Notes: generated by a model from the letters alone, not told the origin. A DNA stretch of 64,000 nucleotides from Bradyrhizobium sp. (GCF_027451485.1 NZ_DAIDJE010000178.1:1-64000), one strand, 5' to 3'; positions 1 to 8,913 are shown, counted from the stretch's first letter. Numbers and translations: made by a program.

Positions 1-2
1 CA

Positions 3-335
3 ATGTCGTTTAAATCACGTGCTACACGCACATCTACCAACGTAATAACGGTCGATTGGCGTGAACGCGCAGCACGCATATCATCGGGGAGTAGCTATGC
101 AGACCGCATTGCAAAAATCGAAACGATTGAAAAGAATGAACAAGGTACTCTTATGGCATGCGTATTGCTAACAAATGGTAACTATGAAATGATACCGACG
201 GAAAGACTACATGATCTAGCGCCAAAAAAACTCTTCGCATTTTACGAAAGCCATATGCGCTTTATCTCACAACATGAGCAAAGCTATGATGTAGAAGGCA
301 GCATCGTTGCTGAAACACGCAACACCAACGCGTGA
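3..335 (+). CDS. Chromo shadow domain-like protein (eukaryotic HP1/Swi6-type), probable non-bacterial segment
   Basis: ORF contains ADRIAKIETIEKNEQGTLMACVLLTNGNYEMIPTERLHDLAPKKLFAFYESHMRFI, resembling the chromo shadow domain fold including the C-terminal FYExHLxF-type helix; composition differs from the rest of the window. Confidence 0.5.
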   Translation: MSFKSRATRTSTNVITVDWRERAARISSGSSYADRIAKIETIEKNEQGTLMACVLLTNGNYEMIPTERLHDLAPKKLFAFYESHMRFISQHEQSYDVEGSIVAETRNTNA

Positions 336-486
336 CAGTATAGTGTCTACCATGTAAACTCACGCATGTCGATATAACGCGTTGTTAAAGACGACAGACG
401 CGTGAGGGCAGACGCGTCAGCCACTCGCACGCGCACACTATAAAACTCCCACCTGCCCCTTCGAGTCGCAGTCTCACCTTCATCTC

Positions 487-960
487 TTGCTACCAATGTT
501 GCATCGTCGCAACGCCATCCACTACCGCACTCCAAGCGACCGTGTGCTGTATGAGCGTGTGTCACACCTTGTCAGCACCTTTCCCGACAACTCTTTCGAC
601 TTGTCCTTCGACCAAAGCCTACACCGTCACAGCATCAGCATACGTCGTGCTGGCTTTGCTTGCATCGTACCATACCCTGAAGTAGCGCAAGATGACTCGG
701 CCTTTGTCGATGATGACACCACTGCCTTGTCATTGTCGCTGCATCAAATACGCTTGGCACTCGATGATGCTTCATGCATTGGCATTTGTGGTCCTATGCT
801 GGTGACGCTTGCACAAACAAACGCAAACTGCTACCGCTGCAACGTGCACTCATCGGCATTGCGTCATACCATATACATCGGCCGCGATGAACTAACCGAC
901 GCAATGCTTGTGCTTGATGCTGGTAGCGTGCATCGCCGTTTGCTTGCGCTTGCATCCCGG
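487..960 (+). CDS. Unknown protein fragment, probably same foreign segment; reading frame runs through a suspected junction
   Basis: Open frame 487..1071; sequence character changes near 950-965. Confidence 0.3.
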
Positions 961-1039
961 CTGCGGATGAGTTCGCGCAATTTGGCGCGGGATGGCGTGA
1001 GCGATACGGTGGTGGTGTCGACGGCGCGGAGGTGGGGCT

Positions 1040-1330
1040 TCATGTTTTGCCTTTCATGGCTGATGCGATGATGCCGGAGACGTCGGCTTGTAGCGTGTTG
1101 GCGATTGCAGAGAACGTTTGAGCCTGGTTCTGCACCTCGGTGGCGTCTGATGCGTTGGCGATGATGCGGGTGGCGATCGCCTGCATCTGGCCGACGGCGT
1201 TGTTGACCGTGACGGTGACGGCGGAGAGCGCGGCGGCTGTCGCTTGCTGATCTCCCGATGGCTGCGAGAGCTCGGCGACGTCGGCTTCGACCTTTTGCAA
1301 GTCCGCCACGATGTTGTCGGTCGTGATCAT
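1040..1330 (-). CDS. Small phage-associated hypothetical protein
   Basis: 96-aa ORF directly downstream of the terminase large subunit, same strand. Confidence 0.5.
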   Translation of the reverse strand: MITTDNIVADLQKVEADVAELSQPSGDQQATAAALSAVTVTVNNAVGQMQAIATRIIANASDATEVQNQAQTFSAIANTLQADVSGIIASAMKGKT

Positions 1331-1338
1331 GGTTCCCC

Positions 1339-2994
1339 TCAGGCCACCAGTCCGGCCTTTTTCAACTTTTCATTCCAAACTTCATCAAGGTTCGGCGCTG
1401 GTGCAGCGCGCCCGATCGCGGGGGTATCGTTCTGAGGTGGCGGGCTGCCGCGACCTTCTTGCTCGAGTTGCCACTCGACACTGCCCACAGCCCACGTGCG
1501 CTTGATCGGCTCGGGCTTGTCGCGCTTGATGAAGGGGCTGTCGCCGGCGATCCGCTCCGCTTCCGCCTGCTGGCGGTAGACCTCGAAGATTGCGCGGCCG
1601 CCGGACCAGTCTTCCTTGAGCTCGGCGAGGACGCCGGCGCACACATTGGCCAGGTCGTCGTGTGAACCGGTGCGGCCATCGTCCCCCACGGATTCCCGAC
1701 CGTTCGAATGGACGCGCCGTTCGAGACCGACAAATTGGAGTCGGAGCTTTTCGCTATCCAGCAGCCGAGCCTGGCCCGACAAAAGCATTGGCAGAGCGGA
1801 CAAGAACAACTCGGACTTGGTCAGGTCCGACGGCTCATAGTGAATGCCGTTGCGTTCCCACTCGTTTGCGTTCCAGCCAGAGGAATAGCGATCTCCCTTG
1901 ATGGACCTGATTCCGTAGCGGCGAAGGATATCCGCATATTCCTTCACGACGTCAGCCGGAACGAACCGCGGGGCTCGTTCGCGCAGAACATCGAGGATCA
2001 CGGCACCGTGCTTGTCGCGATGTCCCAAGCAGATTGCGAATCCATCTTTCCCGGTCCCACCGGCAGCATCCGTAAATGCGAAATACCGGGTCGACGGTTG
2101 AGGCGGCCGCTCTCGGACGCCGAAGTCGGTGGCCGACTCCAGTACGTCCATCGGGATGAAGTCGGAAACATCCTCGCGCCAGATCGACAAGAATTCGGCC
2201 CTGGCGCGCGCCGGATCTTTGGCGAGTGCTTTCTCGACCACCGATGCCGGCAGGGCCGGGTTCATCGTCGAGCTCGGAGAGAGCCAGCAGATGTCGTCGG
2301 CCTCGTCGTTGCCGTGCAGTTCCTTCCATCGGCGGTGCATATACCCGCGCCGCCGATGCACCGAAGACGCCATCATCAGCAGGCCGCCGTCAGGGATCAT
2401 CGCCATGCCGGGTTCTGCGGCACCGACAACCTCTTCATCGTTCGATGCGCTGGCGCCATCGGTGCGCCAGAAGCAAGCTTCCGTTCCGAGGACGGCGATC
2501 GCGCTGCGGCCGCGGACAAGGTCGGCGTCGTTGGTGGCGATCTCGAGGACCGCGCCGTTGCGGAACTCGACGCGCTCTTCGGTGTTTCGGGTGACCAGGC
2601 TGGAAAGCAGCGGAGCCTGAAGGAGGCCCGCACAGTACGACCTCAGAATCCTCGCTTGCTTTTTGTCCGCTCCAAGCAAAAGAACGACGCCTTGCTCCCC
2701 TTGGCTCAACGTCTGCGACCAATCCGCAGCGAGCGCGGCGCGATAGATGGCAACCGCGGACATGAAGCGATCTTTGCCGGAACGTCGACCGCTCAAGAAG
2801 ATCAGCGCGCGCACCGGACCGTCGGGAAGCTTGGTGCGGCCGGTACATCGCCGGAAGAGCTCGGCCTCGCGTTCGTCGAGCGGCTCACCGCTGAGCAGTT
2901 TGGCGACGCAAAACCAAGTCCAGAAGGTAGGGGCCTGAAACGGCCCGCCCAATAGCTTCGGATCGCGCATGGCGTCGACGAGGCTGATGGTCAC
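1339..2994 (-). CDS. Phage terminase large subunit-like protein
   Basis: 551 aa; RALIFLSGRRSGKDRFMS Walker A-like motif, later acidic nuclease-like segment YFAFTDAAGGTGKDGFAICLGHRD; overlaps small-subunit-like gene by 4 nt. Confidence 0.8.
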   Translation of the reverse strand: MTISLVDAMRDPKLLGGPFQAPTFWTWFCVAKLLSGEPLDEREAELFRRCTGRTKLPDGPVRALIFLSGRRSGKDRFMSAVAIYRAALAADWSQTLSQGEQGVVLLLGADKKQARILRSYCAGLLQAPLLSSLVTRNTEERVEFRNGAVLEIATNDADLVRGRSAIAVLGTEACFWRTDGASASNDEEVVGAAEPGMAMIPDGGLLMMASSVHRRRGYMHRRWKELHGNDEADDICWLSPSSTMNPALPASVVEKALAKDPARARAEFLSIWREDVSDFIPMDVLESATDFGVRERPPQPSTRYFAFTDAAGGTGKDGFAICLGHRDKHGAVILDVLRERAPRFVPADVVKEYADILRRYGIRSIKGDRYSSGWNANEWERNGIHYEPSDLTKSELFLSALPMLLSGQARLLDSEKLRLQFVGLERRVHSNGRESVGDDGRTGSHDDLANVCAGVLAELKEDWSGGRAIFEVYRQQAEAERIAGDSPFIKRDKPEPIKRTWAVGSVEWQLEQEGRGSPPPQNDTPAIGRAAPAPNLDEVWNEKLKKAGLVA

Positions 2995-3377
2995 GCATCA
3001 CCTCCGGCCGCTGCGCCAGCGCCGTATTTGCTGGCGATGTAGTCCTGCAACGAGGGAACCGCCGGCTTGTTCTTCTCCGCGCTGCCCTTGAGCGTCGCCA
3101 GAATCCTTCGGCATTCCGACGTCAGCCGGATCAACTCGTCACTGTCGACCGACTGCCCGGCCACGATCGCCGCTTCGAGTTGCTCAGCGCGGATGGTGAT
3201 GGAGGCTGCCTGCTTGACAAGAACGCGATCGGTCTCCGTCAACTGGCCGCCGATTTCGCGCTCGAAAGTCTGCACGAGTTCAAGGTATCGCCGCGACGTG
3301 CGCGTGCGCGCGTCAACTCGAGGAAGACGAATGCCCGAAGGCGTTTTGCGGGTGGAGCGTCTGGCAGCAACCGGCAT
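2991..3377 (-). CDS. Phage terminase small subunit-like protein (P27-like)
   Basis: 128 aa, immediately upstream of the large terminase with 4-nt overlap; size and helical character fit. Confidence 0.55.
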   Translation of the reverse strand: MPVAARRSTRKTPSGIRLPRVDARTRTSRRYLELVQTFEREIGGQLTETDRVLVKQAASITIRAEQLEAAIVAGQSVDSDELIRLTSECRRILATLKGSAEKNKPAVPSLQDYIASKYGAGAAAGGDA

Positions 3378-3786
3378 CGAGATTCCCGAGGGGAATGGAT
3401 CGCCTGGTGCTGCCTCCCCGGATCAGCGCGTCTTCCGGGACGGGGTGCATCGGACTTGCGATGCACATCGGGGCACATGTTGGGGTCTATCGGGTAAATG
3501 ATTTGCTAAGTTCACGCCAGAGGCGCGCGACTTCTCCACCCCGCGACCATCAATGTTCGCTCATCCGAAAAATATTCAAATAATGCTGTGCCGCTAGCGC
3601 GCGTTTGGATGCCGCGTGCATCGCGCGCCGGCGTGGGGGCAGGTCAGGCCACTCTCGCGCTGAAACGCGATCCTGCCACCGACCAAATCGGCGCGGGGCC
3701 TACGCGGGCCGCGCATATCGCCGAGCGCGAACGGAATCTGCGAATTGATCCACGGGCCGGCGCAGGCGATCAGGCTCGCCACACAC

Positions 3787-3822
3787 AGAAAAAAATTCAG
3801 CAACGGCCAAGTTGGCCGTTGC
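3787..3822 (-). terminator. Rho-independent terminator for the 5738-3828 minus-strand operon
   Basis: gCAACGGCCAAgTTGGCCGTTGc hairpin (11-bp arms) followed on the minus strand by a T tract (tgaattttttt). Confidence 0.7.
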
Positions 3823-3827
3823 GTCGT

Positions 3828-4397
3828 TCACTTTCGACGGTCGGTGACGTTTAATGCTTGCCGCATTTGGCTCAACATCTCATTGCCCGCGCGCCGATGG
3901 TCATGAGGATCAAGCTTTTCGAAAGCGCCCTTTAGCCGCGGATAGAAGTCCGCGCTTGCCTTGCGAAATTCTTCGATCACCGCCGGCTGCACCATGTCCG
4001 GATGCATCAGCACGAACCACGCGCCGAAGGCTCTAATCTCGGGCGAACTGTCGTTCCCAAGGTCTATGAACCACTTTGCCGCCATCAGGATCAACAGCTC
4101 CGTCGCCCCTTCGTTGAAGTCGAATAGGTCGTCAGCATCCCGATCGGCATGTTTGAGAAAGTTCGCCTGGCCGTTCACCGCCGACCAAAACTTCCCTTCA
4201 GAGCCAGGCTTGATCCAGCGACTAAAACGCCTGAAGCTGTCAATATTGCCTCGCTTTTCGCAGAGGTTTCGGACAACGGTGAAGGCTGCCGATGTCACGG
4301 TGTGCACGGCGACCGGGTCTTCTTCACCGAAAAACATACGGATGGCCGCATCGAGCTGACGACCGGCGGCGTCCAGTTTGTTCAACTCCATCGCCAC
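3828..4397 (-). CDS. Hypothetical alpha-helical protein
   Basis: 189 aa ORF, 7 nt downstream of the DUF3800 gene, followed by a terminator. Confidence 0.65.
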   Translation of the reverse strand: MAMELNKLDAAGRQLDAAIRMFFGEEDPVAVHTVTSAAFTVVRNLCEKRGNIDSFRRFSRWIKPGSEGKFWSAVNGQANFLKHADRDADDLFDFNEGATELLILMAAKWFIDLGNDSSPEIRAFGAWFVLMHPDMVQPAVIEEFRKASADFYPRLKGAFEKLDPHDHRRAGNEMLSQMRQALNVTDRRK

Positions 4398-4404
4398 TCC
4401 GGCT

Positions 4405-5166
4405 CTAAGCGATCAACTTGCCATTCCAGCCTTGCGCGAGGAGTCGCTGACGATATTCGGTCAGGGTTTGGATCAGCGTGCCCATGTTGTCAGGGCTGTA
4501 CCTGCGCACAATGATGCGAGATTTGTCGGGGTCGAGCGCAACCCACGCGCGCCGCAACTGGCCGGTCGGATTGCGGACGAACTTTGCGCCCTCATAGGCA
4601 AGGACATCGGCCGCCTGAAGAGGCGGGTAATCGGCCTTAGCGCCAAATCCCATGGTCATCTTGATGTCGCGCGGGTTCAGGTTGTCCCTAACATATTCGA
4701 AGGCCCTTTGGGCCTCGCCCTGAAAGTCATTGTTTTCATGAACAAACGCCATCGGCTCACCCGTCCCGTGCCCGCTAGCAATATCCATGATGATCGAAAC
4801 GGCCCACTGGAAGCACGCAGTGTAAGGCTCGCCGAACATGCGCTTGAGCTCCGGATGTTGAGCAATATCCTGCTTGAAGGCGTTCATGTCGATGCCAATG
4901 ACAATCCCGGCCAACTCGTGGCGCGGCAGGACCGGCAAAAGGCTGGCCACAAAGGCATCGCGCCGATCCTTGTCCCAGCCGTCAAACTCTCCCCGGAAGT
5001 TGGCACAGTCGGTCGAGTGGAAGACCTTGATGGGCTTCTTGGCCGCGTTCCAATCCTTGATCCAGGCCCGCCAGTATTTCGGGCGGCTGATGTACCCAGC
5101 CACCGCGACGACGGCTGCGCCGTCGTGGATGCCGGACTCGTCCATGTAGGTCTTCAGAATGGTCAT
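4405..5166 (-). CDS. DUF3800 domain-containing protein
   Basis: MTILKTYMDESGIHDGAAVVAVAGYIS N-terminus and later DIASGHGTGEPMAFVHEN are DUF3800-like; 4-nt overlap with the recombinase stop. Confidence 0.75.
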   Translation of the reverse strand: MTILKTYMDESGIHDGAAVVAVAGYISRPKYWRAWIKDWNAAKKPIKVFHSTDCANFRGEFDGWDKDRRDAFVASLLPVLPRHELAGIVIGIDMNAFKQDIAQHPELKRMFGEPYTACFQWAVSIIMDIASGHGTGEPMAFVHENNDFQGEAQRAFEYVRDNLNPRDIKMTMGFGAKADYPPLQAADVLAYEGAKFVRNPTGQLRRAWVALDPDKSRIIVRRYSPDNMGTLIQTLTEYRQRLLAQGWNGKLIA

Positions 5167-5705
5167 AGGCGGCTGATCATGGAGATGTCGACCGCATAGG
5201 ACTTGGCGATCGAGGCCAGCGTTTCACCTTCTGCGCGGCGTTTAATGGCCTCCTCGCGCTGATAGTCAGACAGTTTGGGCTTGCGGCCGAACTTCTTCCC
5301 GGCCGCCATGGCGCGTTTCCTACCGTCGCTGGTGCGCTCAATGATCAGGTCGCGCTCGAAGGCGGCAATGGCGGCAAGCAGCGTGGCGACAAGTCGGCCT
5401 TGTGATGACGTTGTATCGAACAGCGGATCCCCGAGACTGCGGAAGGCGGCGCCGGCTTGGCCAATGCGCTCGATCAACTCCAACAGTTCCCGGGTACTGC
5501 GGCCAAGCCGGTCCAGCTTGGTGACCATGACAACGTCACCAGCCTTCAGGGACGCCATCAGCTTCGCCAGTTGCGGTCGATCGGCCCGGACACCGCTGAT
5601 CTTTTCGCGATAGATCGTCTCGGCACCGGCGGCCTTCAGGGCTTCCAGCTGCCCGGCGAGGTTCTGGTCCTGGGTACTGACCCGGGCGTATCCAACAACG
5701 GCCAT
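5163..5705 (-). CDS. Serine recombinase (resolvase/invertase family)
   Basis: MAVVGYARVSTQDQNLAGQLEALKAAG, VMVTKLDRLGRSTRELL, LVATLLAAIAAFERDLIIERTSDGRKRA, C-terminal HTH. Confidence 0.92.
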   Translation of the reverse strand: MAVVGYARVSTQDQNLAGQLEALKAAGAETIYREKISGVRADRPQLAKLMASLKAGDVVMVTKLDRLGRSTRELLELIERIGQAGAAFRSLGDPLFDTTSSQGRLVATLLAAIAAFERDLIIERTSDGRKRAMAAGKKFGRKPKLSDYQREEAIKRRAEGETLASIAKSYAVDISMISRL

Positions 5706-5716
5706 TTTCGCGCTCC

Positions 5717-5801
5717 ATTTTGCAAATAACTTTTGCAAAAGATAACACGTTGATTTTGCACGTCCAGCCGAAAGTTGTGAAACTTAGGAGTTTTGCAAAA
5801 G
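5717..5801. promoter_or_regulatory. Candidate recombinase or regulator binding sites upstream of the serine recombinase
   Basis: Repeated TTTTGCAAA(A) words: ATTTTGCAAAT 5717-5727, perfect 12-bp palindrome CTTTTGCAAAAG 5730-5741, ATTTTGCA 5753-5760, TTTTGCAAAA 5791-5800. Confidence 0.5.
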
Positions 5802-5810
5802 GCTGGCCAA

Positions 5811-5836
5811 AGAAAAGCCCGGCTTGTTGGCCGGGC
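5811..5836 (-). terminator. Rho-independent terminator-like hairpin, minus-strand orientation
   Basis: GCCCGGCttgttgGCCGGGC (5817-5836) followed on the minus strand by TTTTCTTT. Confidence 0.5.
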
Positions 5837-6240
5837 CAAGTCTCGGGAGGGTCGATAGGCCAAGGCGTCAGGCCCATCGCTGGCCCAATCCCGCGTGGCG
5901 CGGGGTGTTCCTATGCCGGCATCGGCGGACTGCTGCATCAATTTTCGTGCCAACGGGACAATCCCGCCGGCGGCGTCAGGCGGACGGCGCGGGCAGTGCG
6001 GCGGCCGAGGCCTGCCCCGGTGGGTCATCGGGGCCCCGATTTTAAAGTTAAGGGGCGTGCGCGTTTAGGACCGCCCACACCCCGGTTTGGCGATACGTCC
6101 AAGAATGACGTATCCGCGTGCTGGCAAGCGGTAGCTTTGCCGGGTTGCGGATAGGTCGTCTTATGACGAGGTCGTGATGATGCGTCTTCCGGTGACAGGG
6201 TTCATCTTGCTCCCATTGATTCGTCCATCTGGATTTTGAG

Positions 6241-6481
6241 CATGAATTCGATTGTCCTGAATTATTGGCGGCCTGTTTCTTTGCGCTGGCTTGTCGTGGC
6301 CGGATTGATCCCGGCTCTAGTGTTGGCGCTGGTAGTGGCTGTCTGGTCGACCGAGGCCAAGAAGGAATGCCGCGGCGGCGCCTTCAGCAACGGCTTCAGC
6401 GCTGCGTTCGACGTCCGAAAGTGCGATCTTGTTCTTGAGGTTGAAGGACAGGAGATCACTCAGATCCCACTTCCCAGGTAG
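6241..6481 (+). CDS. Small membrane protein, hypothetical
   Basis: ~80-aa ORF with one hydrophobic segment (WLVVAGLIPALVLALVVAVW); followed closely by the next ORF. Confidence 0.5.
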
Positions 6482-6486
6482 CTACG

Positions 6487-7116
6487 GTGAGCACGGACGA
6501 AGCCCAGGTCGCTTATCCCAAGCCGGCATCTGTCGAGCCGACGGTAAAGGTCACCCCAAATCGGAAGACCTCCATCTGGGATTGGCTTGAGCTTGTGGGA
6601 AAGCGCGCCGGTCTGCCGAGCTTGCTTGTTGGGTTGATCGCGATCGGCTTGAGTACCTGCAGCCTCTCCTACATCATCGCCAATTACAATCTGACCGTTG
6701 CCGCGAACCGCCCGTATCTGGTCTCTTATGGCATGAAGGCCGACTTCGATAAACGTTCGGCAGACACGCAGATCGGTTTCAACAACGTCGGCAAAGTCAC
6801 AGCCCGTCGCGCAGTGCTGACGCTGTTCTCTCTATCGGAACTCGACGCAAAGCCCGTCAAGTTGGTGGCCGTCCCAATCGTTGGAGCCGGGACAAACATA
6901 TTTCCCGGGTTTGGCTCGACGGCTCGGTTTGACCCGCACCTAACCGACAAGGCACCGTTTATGTTGGCCTGCGCCAAATACTTCGACGATGCTGGCACGA
7001 CCTACGAGCAAGCCTTCCTCTTTCAGCGCGGCGAGGTCTCTCCGACCACTAATCAGCTTCCATACTCGGAACTAGCCCAGCCTGATCAGGATCGGTGTAA
7101 AGCGGCTGCAAAATAG
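6487..7116 (+). CDS. Hypothetical single-pass membrane protein
   Basis: 209 aa with TM segment AGLPSLLVGLIAIGLSTCSLSYIIANY near the N-terminus. Confidence 0.6.
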   Translation: MSTDEAQVAYPKPASVEPTVKVTPNRKTSIWDWLELVGKRAGLPSLLVGLIAIGLSTCSLSYIIANYNLTVAANRPYLVSYGMKADFDKRSADTQIGFNNVGKVTARRAVLTLFSLSELDAKPVKLVAVPIVGAGTNIFPGFGSTARFDPHLTDKAPFMLACAKYFDDAGTTYEQAFLFQRGEVSPTTNQLPYSELAQPDQDRCKAAAK

Positions 7117-7118
7117 AG

Positions 7119-7508
7119 TCATACAGGGAGCTTCTCGCTTTTGGCCGCCCACTTTGCCAGTAGTTGCTGCCAGGGTCCGGGAATGAAGTTCACCGCGGCG
7201 ACGTCCGTTTCGGACCACTCAATGTTCAGCACCTTGCGGGCCTTGCCGTCGACCAGCCAGATGTCGAGCCCGTTCGGCATGTTCTGCCTCGGTGCCAGTC
7301 CGAAGCTGATTGCTTGACGGATCATCTCGCCGGTTATTGGCGGCAGTTTCTGGAATGGCGACCGATAGGCGATTTGCAGCCCTTGGTCGCGGCACACGAG
7401 AATCTTGGGACCTCGTCCCGCCGGCTGCCATCTGCCGGCCGACTTGACGATAGCGAGGGCGAGGTCGCGAAGCTCAAGCGCGGTCTCCACATCAACCTTC
7501 ACCTTGAC
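7119..7508 (-). CDS. Hypothetical protein
   Basis: ORF with GTG start near 7508 (VKVKVDVETALELRDLALAIVKSAGRWQP...), overlapping the end of ORF 7499..7765. Confidence 0.45.
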   Translation of the reverse strand, partial: VKVKVDVETALELRDLALAIVKSAGRWQPAGRGPKILVCRDQGLQIAYRSPFQKLPPITGEMIRQAISFGLAPRQNMPNGLDIWLVDGKARKVLNIEWSETDVAAVNFIPGPWQQLLAKWAAKSEKLPV

Positions 7509-7765
7509 TCCTCCATTGCACAGCCGCGGCGCGACTTCTTCACAATGCCGATTATGTCGCCCGTCACAGGGTCGATTCGCCTGCAAGGTCCGGCCGCTCC
7601 CCGACTGCCGACAAGTTGATTCTGCCGCTCCTTCTCGTTCCGCCGCGTGAGCGCATCCGCCGTCCGCTGGTGCTCGCTTAGTCTCTTCTTCCGCACCCGC
7701 TGGCGCTTGCCGTTCGCCCGATCGATGATCGACCAGGCCGCCTCGTTGATCTTGCCTCTATCCAT
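7499..7765 (-). CDS. Hypothetical basic protein
   Basis: 88-aa ORF directly upstream and overlapping 7119..7508. Confidence 0.35.
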   Translation of the reverse strand: MDRGKINEAAWSIIDRANGKRQRVRKKRLSEHQRTADALTRRNEKERQNQLVGSRGAAGPCRRIDPVTGDIIGIVKKSRRGCAMEESR

Positions 7766-8364
7766 TCGGCACCGTCCTTTCCTTCACTCCCCTTACTTTC
7801 CTTCGCGTCCATGAAACCGAGTTCAGATTTCGCATCTGCCCGAACACCCGCTTTTCGACGGATTTACCTTTTCGAAAAGCGGACGTTCAGGACAGCTCAC
7901 ATGAAACCTGAGACGAGTTTCTGCAGAGCCGCCCCGGCACCTTGCGGATACCGGACTCCAGCATGTTCGCAGCGCGCCCTTGATCTGGAGAGGCAAAGCC
8001 TCACACCCTCGGCGCCCCAACCAGTGCTGCATTCGACGGTTGGGATTGGTTTCTCTGCCTACGGCTTCCCGCAACAGGCCTGTTAGCCTCGCGGACCGCA
8101 CCCGACCGACGGGATGGGCTATGTGCCTATCTCCGCGATCATCAGGATGTAGACGGCTGCCTTAGTGCTCGAAGGCAAGCGGCCAGCGTCCACACTGATG
8201 ATCGCGAGGATCATCAGCGCGTGAGCGCCGAACTATCTTTCTTGCTGTTGAGCTTGGTCGCGTAGCGGTTGATTTCCGCGCGCGGGGATGGCATAGAGGT
8301 GTTCTGCAAAACTTGATCCTTTCTTCAAACCCCGTCGGCTGGCAGGCCTGCGGGGTTTGCTCGT

Positions 8365-8704
8365 TTATGCTTCGGCTTCTGCCGTTGCGGTGGTGGTGTC
8401 GGAACGGCCGATCGCCGACCCTTCGAATTTCTGGAACTTGCTGAAATGGATTCGGCCGGCCGCCGGCTCGCTGACGGTCATCTCGGCACCGGCCATCACC
8501 AGGCAGTGCAGGTCCGGCCTCGTTCGCCCCGACCGAAAGAGACCGGCCTGCATTTCCGCCGCTTTCGGTCTCCCCAAGGATGCGTTTGATTTCGCGGCAG
8601 CCATCAAGCAAAGGCTGGCGCGATCGGCCGCCCAGGCCCATACCCGCGATCGAGTATTCAAAGACGCCGGGCGCGATTTCCTTGCCGAGTTGGACCCTGA
8701 TCAT
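8365..8704 (-). pseudogene. Frameshifted hypothetical gene downstream of a cold shock gene
   Basis: MIRVQLGKEIAPGVFEYSIAGMGLGGRSRQPLLDGCREIKRILGETES (frame from 8704) continues naturally only in the neighbouring frame as KAAEMQAGLFRSGRTRPDLHCLVMAGAEMTVSEPAAGRIHFSKFQKFEG; switch near 8555-8580. Confidence 0.5.
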
Positions 8705-8913
8705 GCGGGCGCCACCGTGGTGGCCCTCGGCCCGCGTGCGGCTTCGACTACTTCAAAGCTGACGCGCTGATCGGGAGCCAACATCAGTTCGCCGCCTACG
8801 CGACACGATGGCTGAAGGTCGCTGCGGTGGACGAAAACGTCATCACCGCCGTCGGTTTTGATGAAGCCGTAGCCCCTCATCAGGTCAAAGAATTTGACGG
8901 TGCCGCGCATCAT
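8701..8913 (-). CDS. Cold shock domain protein (CspA family)
   Basis: MRGTVKFFDLMRGYGFIKTDGGDDVFVHRSDL: RNP1/RNP2-type motifs KFFxxxxGYGFI and DVFVH. Confidence 0.9.
   Translation of the reverse strand: MMRGTVKFFDLMRGYGFIKTDGGDDVFVHRSDLQPSCRVGGELMLAPDQRVSFEVVEAARGPRATTVAPA

Noticed and set aside
1708-2955. 415-aa plus-strand ORF
   Set aside because: Antisense shadow of the terminase large subunit gene in GC-rich DNA; no recognisable motifs.
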